From the IMG/VR virus record IMGVR_UViG_3300034524_000079, positions 1 through 56,853 of that record: a stretch of DNA of 56,853 bases; one strand, given 5' to 3'. The stretch is from a virus. A program made the position numbers and the translations under genes. Of this stretch, positions 1 to 7,062 are shown in pieces; within the stretch, counting starts at the first letter, position 1; the number at the start of each line of letters is the position of its first letter. Under the pieces are notes generated by a model. The model was not told the DNA's origin and searched no databases. It was given only the letters and a program-made list of their open reading frames with translations.

Positions 1-71
1 TCAGAGAGTTGGTACTGAGGAGTTTGCGGGACATGGTAAAAGTTAAAGTGGTGGGTGCCGACAAAAGCTAG
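1..71 (+). CDS. 3' end of small early protein (continues from 56639)
   Basis: This is the last part of the 52-residue protein that starts at 56639 and crosses the artificial contig junction; the stop TAG is at 69-71. It converges on the minus-strand zinc-ribbon gene ending at 76, leaving only 4 bp between them. Confidence 0.8.
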   Translation, partial: RELVLRSLRDMVKVKVVGADKS

Positions 72-127
72 TGGTTTATTTGCCGAAGTTTTTCAGTGTT
101 CTCTCAAAGTCTTTCAATGCTCGGTTA
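1..127. repeat. Terminal direct repeat, left copy (circular contig overlap)
   Basis: Bases 1-127 are identical to 56727-56853. The repeat cuts through one gene (56639-56797) and part of the next (76-315), so it is not a biological end. A perfect 127-bp overlap is what a de Bruijn assembler with k=127 leaves on a closed circle. Unique genome length is therefore 56,726 bp. Confidence 0.95.
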
Positions 128-315
128 GCATCTCTAAATTTTTTATCGGTTCCTTCTTCGTGCTCAATCGTAATTTCGCTCTTACATGAAGGGCATGTGA
201 CGGTGCTACCTTCATGCATCAACACTTTTACTTTGACTTTAAATTGATGACCGCATTCTTCATTGGGACATGTGAAGTCAACGTCTCCATCGCCAATGAG
301 TTGTTCAAGATCCAA
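76..315 (-). CDS. Small zinc-ribbon protein
   Basis: Encodes 79 residues with two Cys pairs (CPNEEC near residue 16 and CPSC near residue 41) that should hold one zinc ion, then a charged helical tail. The start is TTG at 313-315 behind a strong site reading GGAGGA on the minus strand. It stands alone on the minus strand among plus-strand early genes, so it probably has its own promoter. The family is not recognised; a nucleic-acid or protein adaptor role is only inferred from the zinc ribbon. Confidence 0.7.
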   Translation of the reverse strand: MDLEQLIGDGDVDFTCPNEECGHQFKVKVKVLMHEGSTVTCPSCKSEITIEHEEGTDKKFRDANRALKDFERTLKNFGK

Positions 316-390
316 AGATATTCCTCCTATGTCGGCACCCAGTTTACAATTTCGACACAGGAGAGGAAATACCTACCAGGAGGTGAGAAG

Positions 391-507
391 TTGCGTAGTT
401 GGTTAAGATGCATAATCGCGGCAATCAGGTTTAAGCGTTCCTGGAACAAGAATTACTTCAAAGTTTCCCCGGAGCAACTTCTCCGGGCCGGGAAAGGAGT
501 GAGATAA
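391..507 (+). CDS. Small basic protein, 38 aa
   Basis: A TTG start at 391 follows a near-perfect AGGAGGTGAGAAG ribosome site. The product is basic (Arg/Lys rich) with a hydrophobic patch (CIIAAIRF). Its last codons form the ribosome site for the next gene, whose reading frame begins directly after the TAA, suggesting translational coupling. No family recognised. The frame stays open further upstream, but only as a shadow of the opposite-strand gene. Confidence 0.5.
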   Translation: MRSWLRCIIAAIRFKRSWNKNYFKVSPEQLLRAGKGVR

Positions 508-786
508 ATTTACTTTCTTAATGAGCACCTAATAATCACAGAAGCAAAGCTGGCCGGGTGGACGACAGGGCGACTGATATTTGACGACATCATCTACCTG
601 GAAACAGACGACGATAGCGACGATATCCCGATCACAGACGATTGTATCCTGGAAGCACTTAATGACGGCAAGTGGGAGCGCGTGACCGCTGAGGACTTAG
701 AAAAGAAAACTCCTGAGGGGTGGCCCATGTTGGGCGGGTTCACCGCCAGGTTAAAGAAAGGTGGTGGTAAGAATGGCACTCGGTGA
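508..786 (+). CDS. Acidic early protein, 92 aa, apparent ATT start
   Basis: The frame is open from the TAA at 505-507 to TGA at 784-786 and codes well (acidic DDDSDD stretch, Trp and Gly rich tail). It has no ATG, GTG or TTG in its first 58 codons. The only codon at proper distance from the AAAGGAGTGA ribosome site is ATT at 508-510, eight bases after GGAG. It overlaps the next gene by 14 bp. An ATT start is rare in bacteria. A sequencing error or recoding is the alternative, but the fit of site and frame is good. Function unknown. Confidence 0.55.
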   Translation: MYFLNEHLIITEAKLAGWTTGRLIFDDIIYLETDDDSDDIPITDDCILEALNDGKWERVTAEDLEKKTPEGWPMLGGFTARLKKGGGKNGTR

Positions 787-1093
787 CACGCACAAAACGG
801 AACAATTAATAGAGGACATTAAGAGATTAGGCTACCCGCAGATTATCGACTATTACCACGGCGGCAGGATTCACATGGCTGCCGATTCCCATAAAGTCAG
901 TGAGTTCGGCATCAAGCTCTTTGCAGGCAATAGTGAGTGTTTTATTTCCATCCTGAGCGCTTATCTGTTGGAGAAAGACCGGCCCGACAATGTTGTTGCC
1001 CGCTGTCGGAGATGTTATGAGGTAATGGAATATGAGGTAATGGAAAAGGAGATCGGAAAGTCAATGTTCACGCTGTACTGGCCGGAAGGATAG
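773..1093 (+). CDS. Hypothetical early protein, 106 aa
   Basis: ATG at 773 is preferred over GTG at 761 because it lies at the right distance from AAAGGTGGTGG. The protein has a CRRCYEVM segment (two Cys) and two EVME repeats near the C terminus. It overlaps the preceding gene by 14 bp, so it is part of the same operon. No known family recognised. Confidence 0.65.
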   Translation: MALGDTHKTEQLIEDIKRLGYPQIIDYYHGGRIHMAADSHKVSEFGIKLFAGNSECFISILSAYLLEKDRPDNVVARCRRCYEVMEYEVMEKEIGKSMFTLYWPEG

Positions 1094-1182
1094 TACCCGG
1101 CCACCGGTACCAGGCAGCCGGGATGGGGGTGAAACTGGGGCTTTCTTAATACTAATTCTAACCCGGAAGGAGGCGGAAATCT

Positions 1183-1680
1183 ATGTACAAAACGGCACGG
1201 AAACAGACCGGAATGAGCATTGAACATGCAGCTGACGCGCTTCACATTGGATACCGGACGCTAGTAAATTACGAGAACGGCCATACTACCATACCGCCGG
1301 AAATCGTCCTGGAAATGTCCCGGGTGTATAACCAACCGGCAATATGTGCAAAGCACTGCTCGGAAAACTGCCCAATCGGGCAAGTATATGCTCACTCAGT
1401 AGAAGAAAAGTGCCTGACAGAAAATGTCCTTACACTGCTTAAGGAGCTTAATGACATAAAGGGTGCTAAGGACGAATTAATTGAAATCGCTGCCGATGGA
1501 AAAATAGACAGTGACGAGAAACAGGCCTGGGACCGGATTATGAAAGAGCTGGATGATGTGGCCCGGGTGATTGAACGGATTAAGTGGCAGGCAAGGACCT
1601 GGGCAAAACAAAAACCCGCCCAGGCGCGAGTGGCTGAAGAGCGGGTTAAGTATCAGAAAAAGAAAACAGCCGCATTATAG
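1183..1680 (+). CDS. XRE-like helix-turn-helix protein with Cys-rich middle
   Basis: The N-terminal 45 residues look like an XRE helix-turn-helix (SIEHAADALHIGYRTLVNYENG). A cysteine cluster follows (CAKHC..CPIG near residues 50-63), then a long charged helix. The ribosome site GGAAGGAGG lies 8 bases before ATG 1183. Such proteins occur early in Firmicutes prophages and may act as secondary regulators. DNA binding is inferred from the motif; the target is unknown. Confidence 0.75.
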   Translation: MYKTARKQTGMSIEHAADALHIGYRTLVNYENGHTTIPPEIVLEMSRVYNQPAICAKHCSENCPIGQVYAHSVEEKCLTENVLTLLKELNDIKGAKDELIEIAADGKIDSDEKQAWDRIMKELDDVARVIERIKWQARTWAKQKPAQARVAEERVKYQKKKTAAL

Positions 1681-1749
1681 AGCGGCCCAATGCAAAATGG
1701 CTTAAGTCAGTATACCACGGGCCCCAGGCCCGGTCAAGGAGTTGATATT

Positions 1750-2010
1750 GTGAATAAGGCGCAGGAAGCGGCCACCGCGATCAAGGCGGCGATAGATAAG
1801 ACCAACGAAGTTATGCATTGCATCTGCATCATGGCAAACAATCATGGAGTTACCGTCCAGGTGCAAAGCCTGGATGACCTGGAGCAAGTGCCGGGCGAAG
1901 AGAGGCGGCAGCCCTTCAGCCACGATTACCCGGTTGAGGCATACAAGATGGTCGATGGCGTTAAGTTTTTCTGTTTGCTGACAGCGGAAGAAGTAAAGAA
2001 AGGTGCTTAA
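1750..2010 (+). CDS. Hypothetical early protein, 86 aa
   Basis: GTG at 1750 follows AAGGAGTTGATATT and is chosen over the upstream ATG at 1690, which has no ribosome site. The N-terminal half is an alanine-rich helix and the C-terminal half is mixed alpha/beta. No family recognised. It ends 8 bases before the tRNA-like element. Confidence 0.6.
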   Translation: MNKAQEAATAIKAAIDKTNEVMHCICIMANNHGVTVQVQSLDDLEQVPGEERRQPFSHDYPVEAYKMVDGVKFFCLLTAEEVKKGA

Positions 2011-2017
2011 GTTTTGC

Positions 2018-2122
2018 GGGGCGGCGGCGCAAAGGTGAGCGCAGCGGAGATACCACGTGGCACACTGGACGCAAAGCCCGGGCCGGAGGTGTGCTGTGCA
2101 GGTTCGAATCCTGCCCGCCCTG
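2018..2122 (+). ncRNA. tRNA-like element without a resolvable anticodon arm
   Basis: Three arms of a tRNA are intact. The acceptor is GGGGCGG (2018-2024) pairing with CCGCCCT (2115-2121, one G-T). The D-arm is GCGC/GCGC with an AAAGGTGA loop (2027-2042). The T-arm is GCAGG/CCTGC with loop TTCGAAT (2098-2114). Between D- and T-arm lie 55 nt instead of the usual 23-40, and no 5+7+5 anticodon arm with T33 is found there; a 6-bp GCACAC/GTGTGC stem fills part of it. It could be a decayed tRNA, a tRNA carrying an insertion, or a tRNA mimic. CCA is not encoded. Confidence 0.5.
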
Positions 2123-2150
2123 CACAATTTTATAAATGGAGCGTGAGAGA

Positions 2151-2294
2151 ATGTACGTTTATATTCAGTCTGAGCCCGGTCTCTGGACTGTTGGTTTCTA
2201 CGACCCGAATGGGAACTGGCAACCGGAAAGCGACCACGATTCGCCAGAGAAGGCGGCAGAAAGGGTTGCTTATTTGAACGGAGGGATATCATGA
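2151..2294 (+). CDS. Small phage protein, 47 aa
   Basis: ATG at 2151 opens a compact protein with an aromatic N terminus (MYVYIQSEPGLWTVGFYDPNG) and a C-terminal helix ending in AYLNGG. This pattern is familiar from short hypothetical proteins encoded just before the AAA ATPase/RecT operon in Firmicutes phages (recollection). The TGA overlaps the ATG of the ATPase gene (2291), so the two are translationally coupled. Confidence 0.7.
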   Translation: MYVYIQSEPGLWTVGFYDPNGNWQPESDHDSPEKAAERVAYLNGGIS

Positions 2295-4273
2295 AAATAC
2301 TGAGCCTTACCTTGAAAAACTTCAAAGGGATTAAGAGCTTTACCTTGGACACCAGGGGCGGAAATACTAGCGTCTATGGAGACAATGCTACAGGCAAGAC
2401 CACCCTGGCTGATGCACTGTATTGGCTCCTTTTCGATAAAGATAGCCAAAACCGCAAAGACTTTGATATAAAGACTATCACTCCCGACGGCCAGGTAGTT
2501 CACGGCCTGGAACATTCTGTTGAAGGCATTTTCGACATTGACGGTCAGAAACTCACCTTAAAGAAAGTATTTACTGAAAAATGGACCAAGAAGCGCGGTA
2601 GCGCTGAAAAGCAGTTTACTGGACACACCACCGACCACTATATTGACGGGGTGCCAGTTAAGAAAAAAGAATACACGGACCGCGTTTCTGAAATCGCTGA
2701 CGAAAGTATTTTCAAGCTACTCACATCACCCACCTACTTCAACACCCAACTCCACTGGCAGGAACGCCGCAATATTCTCCTTCAAGTTTGCGGCGATGTC
2801 AGCGACCAGGAAGTGATTGAATCAGATAAAGACCTTGCTAAGCTACCTGACATTTTACAGGGCCGCAAGCTGGAAGATCACCGCAAGGTTATAGCTGCCA
2901 GGCGCAGCGAGATCAACAAGGAGCTGGAGCGGATCCCGGTCCGTATCGATGAGGTCACACAGGGGCTGCCGGAGCTGCCGGCCGGCACCAAAACCGCCTA
3001 TGAGAACGAACTGAACATCTTGACCGAGCTGAAGAGCGGCAAGGAGCGGGAAAAGCTCCGCATTGAATCCGGCGGAGAAATCGCCGAGAAGCGCAAGGCC
3101 CTGGCCGAACTGGACGCGGAGCTGCAGGAGTTAAAGAACGGCCTACGTGCGGACATTGACGCGGGGATGGAGACTGAACGCAGCAAGATCCGGCAATACA
3201 GTAAAGAAGCCGACAATCTGAAATCTGAGATTGAGTTTCGGCAAGAATCCATAAACGGCAAGCGGAGGATGATCGAGGCTCGCAAGGCGGAAATGGACAG
3301 ACTGCGGACAGAATGGGAAACCGAAAATGCCCGCCAGTTTGAATATTCCGCGGAAGATACATGCCCGACGTGCGGCCAGACCCTGCCGGCGGAGCAGATC
3401 GAAGCTGCCCGGCAAAAAGCCCTTGAGCAATTTAATACTGCAAAAGCCGAGAAGCTGCAACGGATAAGCCATGAAGGCAAGACTCTTAAGGCCCGCGTCG
3501 AAGAGCTTGAAGCCGAGATCGCCGAAACCGAGGCAGAGATCGCGCGGCTGGAAAAAGATCTGGCCGACGCCGAAGCTGACAAGGCCGCTGCCCAGGCCCG
3601 GCTTGTAAAGCTCGAAGAACAACTCACCGCAATCGAGCAGAATGAGGAATACCAGCGGAAGCTCAAAGAGCGCCAGGCCCTAGCCGATGCCATTGCCGCC
3701 CTGGAGGCTGATAGTGGCCCCGCGCTGGAAGCCGCCCGGGCGGAGCTTGCCGAAATCGAAGAGAGGATCTCCTCCGCCCGGCTGCAGCTGCAGAAATTCG
3801 ATGACCACGCCCGCGGCCAGGCCCGCATCGAGGAACTCAAAGCACGGGAGCGCGAGCTGGCCGCAGAATTCGAATCGCTGGAGGAGGAGCTCTACTTAAC
3901 GGAGCAGTTTATTCGCTGCAAGGTCAAGCTCCTGGAGGATAAGATTAATTCCCGCTTTGAGTATGCCCGCTTTAAGCTCTTCGAGATCCAGGTCAACGGC
4001 GGAATATCTGAGTGCTGCGAGACCACCTACAAAGGCGTGCCCTACGGCAGCAGCCTCAATAATGCTGCCAGGATAAATGTCGGGCTCGACATCATAAACA
4101 CCCTGTCTGATTTTTATAACTTCTACCCGCCGATTTTCATCGACAACCGTGAGGCAGTCACCCAATTGATTGACACCCGGGCCCAGGTTATCAGCCTGGT
4201 AGTTAGCGAGCCTGACAAAGAGCTCAGAGTGGAGTACGAGAGCGACCAAATATCTCAAAGGGAGGCATCTTAA
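2291..4273 (+). CDS. Rad50/SbcC-like SMC ATPase
   Basis: The protein has 660 residues. The N terminus carries Walker A (GDNATGKTT, residues 30-38). Two long coiled-coil arms flank a CPTCGQ zinc hook near residue 358. The C-terminal lobe has a signature-like SSLNNAARINVGLDI and Walker B (PIFIDNREA). This is the layout of Rad50/SbcC, shorter than host SbcC. It opens the recombination operon with RecT 1 bp downstream. No SbcD-type nuclease gene is adjacent; the MBL-fold protein two genes on is the only candidate partner. Probable role: loading or steering single-strand annealing at DNA ends during replication. Confidence 0.85.
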   Translation: MKILSLTLKNFKGIKSFTLDTRGGNTSVYGDNATGKTTLADALYWLLFDKDSQNRKDFDIKTITPDGQVVHGLEHSVEGIFDIDGQKLTLKKVFTEKWTKKRGSAEKQFTGHTTDHYIDGVPVKKKEYTDRVSEIADESIFKLLTSPTYFNTQLHWQERRNILLQVCGDVSDQEVIESDKDLAKLPDILQGRKLEDHRKVIAARRSEINKELERIPVRIDEVTQGLPELPAGTKTAYENELNILTELKSGKEREKLRIESGGEIAEKRKALAELDAELQELKNGLRADIDAGMETERSKIRQYSKEADNLKSEIEFRQESINGKRRMIEARKAEMDRLRTEWETENARQFEYSAEDTCPTCGQTLPAEQIEAARQKALEQFNTAKAEKLQRISHEGKTLKARVEELEAEIAETEAEIARLEKDLADAEADKAAAQARLVKLEEQLTAIEQNEEYQRKLKERQALADAIAALEADSGPALEAARAELAEIEERISSARLQLQKFDDHARGQARIEELKARERELAAEFESLEEELYLTEQFIRCKVKLLEDKINSRFEYARFKLFEIQVNGGISECCETTYKGVPYGSSLNNAARINVGLDIINTLSDFYNFYPPIFIDNREAVTQLIDTRAQVISLVVSEPDKELRVEYESDQISQREAS

Positions 4274-4274
4274 A

Positions 4275-5123
4275 TTGAGTAACAAGCCAGCAAACGCTGT
4301 TGCGCCTATGAACAAACTCAAAGCCCTTTTGAATGTCGATAGTGTCCAGGCGCAGTTTCAAAACGCGCTGAAGGAAAATGCCGGTGCTTTTATCGCTTCA
4401 ATTATTGACCTTTATGGGTCTGACCAATATTTACAGAAATGTGATCCCAACGCTGTAATCATGGAAGCGCTGAAAGCGGCCACCTTAAAGCTGCCCATCA
4501 ACAAGCAACTTGGATTTGCTTACATCGTTCCTTACAAAAAAAATGGCAAACCTATCCCTCAGTTTCAGCTTGGTTATAAGGGGTACATTCAGCTTGCAAT
4601 GAGAACCGGGCAATATAAATTCCTGAACGCCGGTACTGTTCCCGAAGGTATGGAAGTAGAGCGCGACATACTGACCGGACAAATAAAGTTCACTGGTGAG
4701 CCTACAGGCAATAATGTTCGAGGGTATTTTGCCCACATGGAGCTCCTCAACGGGTTTTCAAAAACGGTGTATATGAGCAAAGAGGAAGTAGTCGCCCATG
4801 CAAAGCGGTATAGTGCCAGCTACAACTCAAGTTCATCGGCCTGGAAAACTAACTTTGACGAAATGGCAATGAAGACAGTTACCAGAAGGCTTCTTTCCAA
4901 ATACGGTATTCTTTCCACCGATATGATATCTGCCCTTACGTCAGACCAGGACGATATTGAAAATCAGGTGGATGAAGAGATTGCCAACGAGGCAAATAAG
5001 GAAGCCATAGACGTGGAATATAACGCTTCCGATGAAGAAGGAGAAGCGCCGCAAGATGGCGGTATGGATGATGGGTACTATCAGGCCACAGGTACCGATG
5101 GTCCCACGGACCCGGGATTCTAA
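4275..5123 (+). CDS. recT: RecT-family single-strand annealing protein
   Basis: The 282-residue product has hallmark RecT segments: ALKAATLKLPINKQLGFAYIVPY, FQLGYKGYIQLAMRTGQY and the later KTVTRRLLSKYG. The C-terminal tail is acidic and disordered. TTG at 4275 is the start, 8-9 bases after GGGAGG. RecT proteins pair complementary single strands in phage recombination and replication. It is 1 bp from the Rad50-like ATPase and overlaps the MBL gene, so the three act as one unit. Confidence 0.93.
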   Translation: MSNKPANAVAPMNKLKALLNVDSVQAQFQNALKENAGAFIASIIDLYGSDQYLQKCDPNAVIMEALKAATLKLPINKQLGFAYIVPYKKNGKPIPQFQLGYKGYIQLAMRTGQYKFLNAGTVPEGMEVERDILTGQIKFTGEPTGNNVRGYFAHMELLNGFSKTVYMSKEEVVAHAKRYSASYNSSSSAWKTNFDEMAMKTVTRRLLSKYGILSTDMISALTSDQDDIENQVDEEIANEANKEAIDVEYNASDEEGEAPQDGGMDDGYYQATGTDGPTDPGF

Positions 5124-5827
5124 TGATCGAGATTACCACGTTCGCCTCCAGCAGCCGGGGTAATTGTTACCGAGTAACGGACGGAGAAACACCTTTGCTG
5201 CTAGAGTGCGGCATCCGGTACAAGGAAATACAGCGCGGTTTGCAGTTTCGGGTTTCAGAGATTGTTGGTTGCTTGATTTCACACGAACACAAAGATCACT
5301 GCAAGGCCCTGGCCGATATCACAAAAGCCGGTATTGATTGCTATATGACTAGGGGAACAACTGAGGCTTTGGGCGCTACAGGGCACCGGATAAAAATAAT
5401 TAAGCCCCGGGAACAGTTTAAGATTGGAACCTGGGCCATTCTCCCCTTGGAAATTCAGCACGATGCCGTTGAACCAGTGGGATTCTTAATGGCTAACCGG
5501 GCCGGGGATAAACTTTTATACGCCACGGACACTTACTATGTGCGGTACCGGTTCCGGGGACTAACACACATCATGGTCGAGTGCAATCACAGCAAAGATA
5601 TCCTGGAGGAAAACGTGAGGTCCGGGGCTGTACCGATAGAGCATAAAAACAGATTGCTTCGGTCGCACTTCAGCCTGGATAACGTGAAAGAATTCCTTCG
5701 AGCTAATGACCTGAGTAGGGTTCAGGAAATTCATTTGATACACCTTTCAGATGGGAACTCTGATGCTGAGCGATTTAAGCGAGAAATTCAGGAACTAACT
5801 GGAAAAGAAGTTTATGTTGCAGAGTAA
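5123..5827 (+). CDS. MBL-fold metallohydrolase
   Basis: The 234-residue product shows the metallo-beta-lactamase fold motif SHEHKDH near residues 53-59. Upstream is an SSSRGNCYRV strand-loop, and downstream are an ATDTYYVRY motif and conserved His residues. It is close to YycJ-type MBL hydrolases. Its first A overlaps the recT stop. Position after recT suggests a nuclease role replacing RecE-type exonuclease; this is inference from context only. Confidence 0.85.
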   Translation: MIEITTFASSSRGNCYRVTDGETPLLLECGIRYKEIQRGLQFRVSEIVGCLISHEHKDHCKALADITKAGIDCYMTRGTTEALGATGHRIKIIKPREQFKIGTWAILPLEIQHDAVEPVGFLMANRAGDKLLYATDTYYVRYRFRGLTHIMVECNHSKDILEENVRSGAVPIEHKNRLLRSHFSLDNVKEFLRANDLSRVQEIHLIHLSDGNSDAERFKREIQELTGKEVYVAE

Positions 5828-5834
5828 AGCCCCC

Positions 5835-5888
5835 GGCGGGACACAACACCCGCCACCAGGGCCATTTTTTGTACCCGTAGGCCCTGGT
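5835..5888 (+). terminator. Two back-to-back hairpins after the MBL gene
   Basis: GGCGGG (5835-5840) pairs with CCCGCC (5849-5854). Directly after, ACCAGGGCC (5855-5863) pairs perfectly with GGCCCTGGT (5880-5888) around a loop containing six T. Neither hairpin is followed by a T-run, so this may be an attenuator or mRNA-stabilising structure rather than a full terminator. Confidence 0.45.
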
Positions 5889-5913
5889 TATACCTACCAA
5901 GGGAGGCGAAATT

Positions 5914-6072
5914 GTGAAACATCGCAAGCGCTTAACGAGGAAGCAGAAGGAGATTGTGAAAGCAGCCCGGCTGAATCCAGAAAATTGGTTGAGAACAAAA
6001 GTCTTACCGGGCGAGCTGCACCTTGTTCACCGGCATACTGGTACCGTGAAGGTGTTGAGGTTGGCGGGGTAA
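5914..6072 (+). CDS. DUF6906-like small basic protein
   Basis: GTG at 5914 follows GGGAGGCG. The 52-residue product reads KHRKRLTRKQKEIVKAARLN then NPENWL and LPGELHLVHRHTG, a pattern recognised from the short phage family annotated DUF6906. Basic N terminus and amphipathic helix are visible. Function unknown. It lies between the recombination genes and a coiled-coil gene 15 bp downstream. Confidence 0.75.
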   Translation: MKHRKRLTRKQKEIVKAARLNPENWLRTKVLPGELHLVHRHTGTVKVLRLAG

Positions 6073-6087
6073 GGAGGATTCAATAGT

Positions 6088-6288
6088 ATGCAGCAATCAG
6101 CAAAAGAATTTGACCGGGTAAGGATAGATGCCTTAAGAGAGAAAGTTAGCAGCCTGAGATCGGAAAACGCAAAGCTGCGGAGATTTCTAAAAGATATTTC
6201 AAATTATATCCAAAGAGAGTGTAAAGGTTGTGAAACCGGGACGGAGATCATTAGCGAGTGCACCAAGGTTTTGGGTGAGCAGAAGTGA
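6088..6288 (+). CDS. Small coiled-coil protein, 66 aa
   Basis: ATG at 6088 sits after AAGGAGG. The first 40 residues are a leucine-patterned coiled coil (DALREKVSSLRSENAKLRRFL) and the C terminus has a CKGC pair. Its stop TGA overlaps the GTG start of the next gene. No family recognised. Confidence 0.7.
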   Translation: MQQSAKEFDRVRIDALREKVSSLRSENAKLRRFLKDISNYIQRECKGCETGTEIISECTKVLGEQK

Positions 6289-6428
6289 CCTGCCCCAACT
6301 GCGGCCGCAAGTGCTGTCTTCTGAGCTGGGATCTGGAGCACTACCCAAACGGTTGGTGTATGAAGTGCAGGGAGGCTGAGCAATATTGTGCTACTTGCAA
6401 GGCGAGGGAGTGTGAAGCGGATGCCTAA
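6285..6428 (+). CDS. Cys-rich zinc-binding mini-protein, 47 aa
   Basis: GTG at 6285 overlaps the preceding stop. The product has three paired-cysteine knuckles (CPNCGRKCC, CMKC, CATC) in 47 residues, enough for two zinc ions. The ribosome site is weak, so expression likely depends on coupling to the gene before it. The final codons overlap the start of the ASCH-like gene. Function unknown. Confidence 0.6.
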   Translation: MTCPNCGRKCCLLSWDLEHYPNGWCMKCREAEQYCATCKARECEADA

Positions 6429-7062
6429 CGAAAAACCGATTATTTTTTCAACTTCTATGGTGCGGGCAATTTTAGATGGGCGAAAGACGCAGACAAGAAG
6501 GGTGATTAAGCCGCAACCAAAACATCACTATGACGATAACTGCAAAAAACCTGGATGGTTTGATACAGGCGGGAATCGTTGGGCTTGTAAGGGGTGTGGT
6601 GGAGAAATTGAACCATTCACAGGGGACAGTAAAATATGTGCACCTTATCAGCCCGGCGACATCCTCTGGGTGCGGGAAACGTGGTTGAAAAATGCACCTG
6701 GGGGGATAACGAAATACTTTTATAAAGCCGACAAACACCCTGAGGAAGTAATTGGTCAAATGAATGCATTCGGTTATAAATGGCGACCATCCATCCACAT
6801 GCCCCGCAAAGCGGCCCGCTTATTCCTCCGGGTGAAAAATGTCAGGGTGGAGCGACTGCAGGATATTGCCGAAGCTGATGCAATTGCCGAGGGAATACGC
6901 CAAGTTGATTCAAGGAAATGGGAATCTAGTTTTAGGCTCGGCTGGTTTGACAGCCCAATATTGGCCTTTAAACAACTTTGGGACAGTATCAACGCTAAAC
7001 GTGGTTTTGGCTGGGAGATTAATCCTTGGGTGTGGGTTATTGATTTTGAGGTGATGAAATAA
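6421..7062 (+). CDS. ASCH/PUA-like phage protein
   Basis: ATG at 6421 (213 aa) is chosen over an upstream TTG-type start at 6388. The N terminus KPIIFSTSMVRAILDGRKTQTRRV is the well-known opening of phage proteins annotated as ASCH-domain or 'morphogenetic' proteins. A CKGC pair and WVRETW and RPSIHMPRKAARL segments follow. ASCH domains resemble PUA and are thought to bind RNA or modified bases. It is immediately followed by a Gp37/Gp68-type gene, a frequent neighbour in phages. Confidence 0.8.
   Translation: MPNEKPIIFSTSMVRAILDGRKTQTRRVIKPQPKHHYDDNCKKPGWFDTGGNRWACKGCGGEIEPFTGDSKICAPYQPGDILWVRETWLKNAPGGITKYFYKADKHPEEVIGQMNAFGYKWRPSIHMPRKAARLFLRVKNVRVERLQDIAEADAIAEGIRQVDSRKWESSFRLGWFDSPILAFKQLWDSINAKRGFGWEINPWVWVIDFEVMK

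Noticed and set aside
2070-2090. c-di-GMP-I riboswitch
   Set aside because: GGACGCAAAGCC matches a GEMM-I segment, but the other conserved parts (GGCAAACC, tetraloop and receptor helices) are absent and tRNA arms enclose it. Taken as chance.
2014-2277. 87-codon plus-strand frame
   Set aside because: It runs over the tRNA-like element (translated T-arm AGSNPARPA) and is out of frame with the well-formed 47-residue gene at 2151.
2955-3840. Long minus-strand frames inside the Rad50-like gene
   Set aside because: Serine/alanine-rich low-complexity shadows of the coiled-coil coding strand without ribosome sites.
5814-6086. 90-codon plus-strand frame
   Set aside because: Crosses two hairpins and is out of frame with the DUF6906-like gene, which has a good ribosome site and a recognised pattern.
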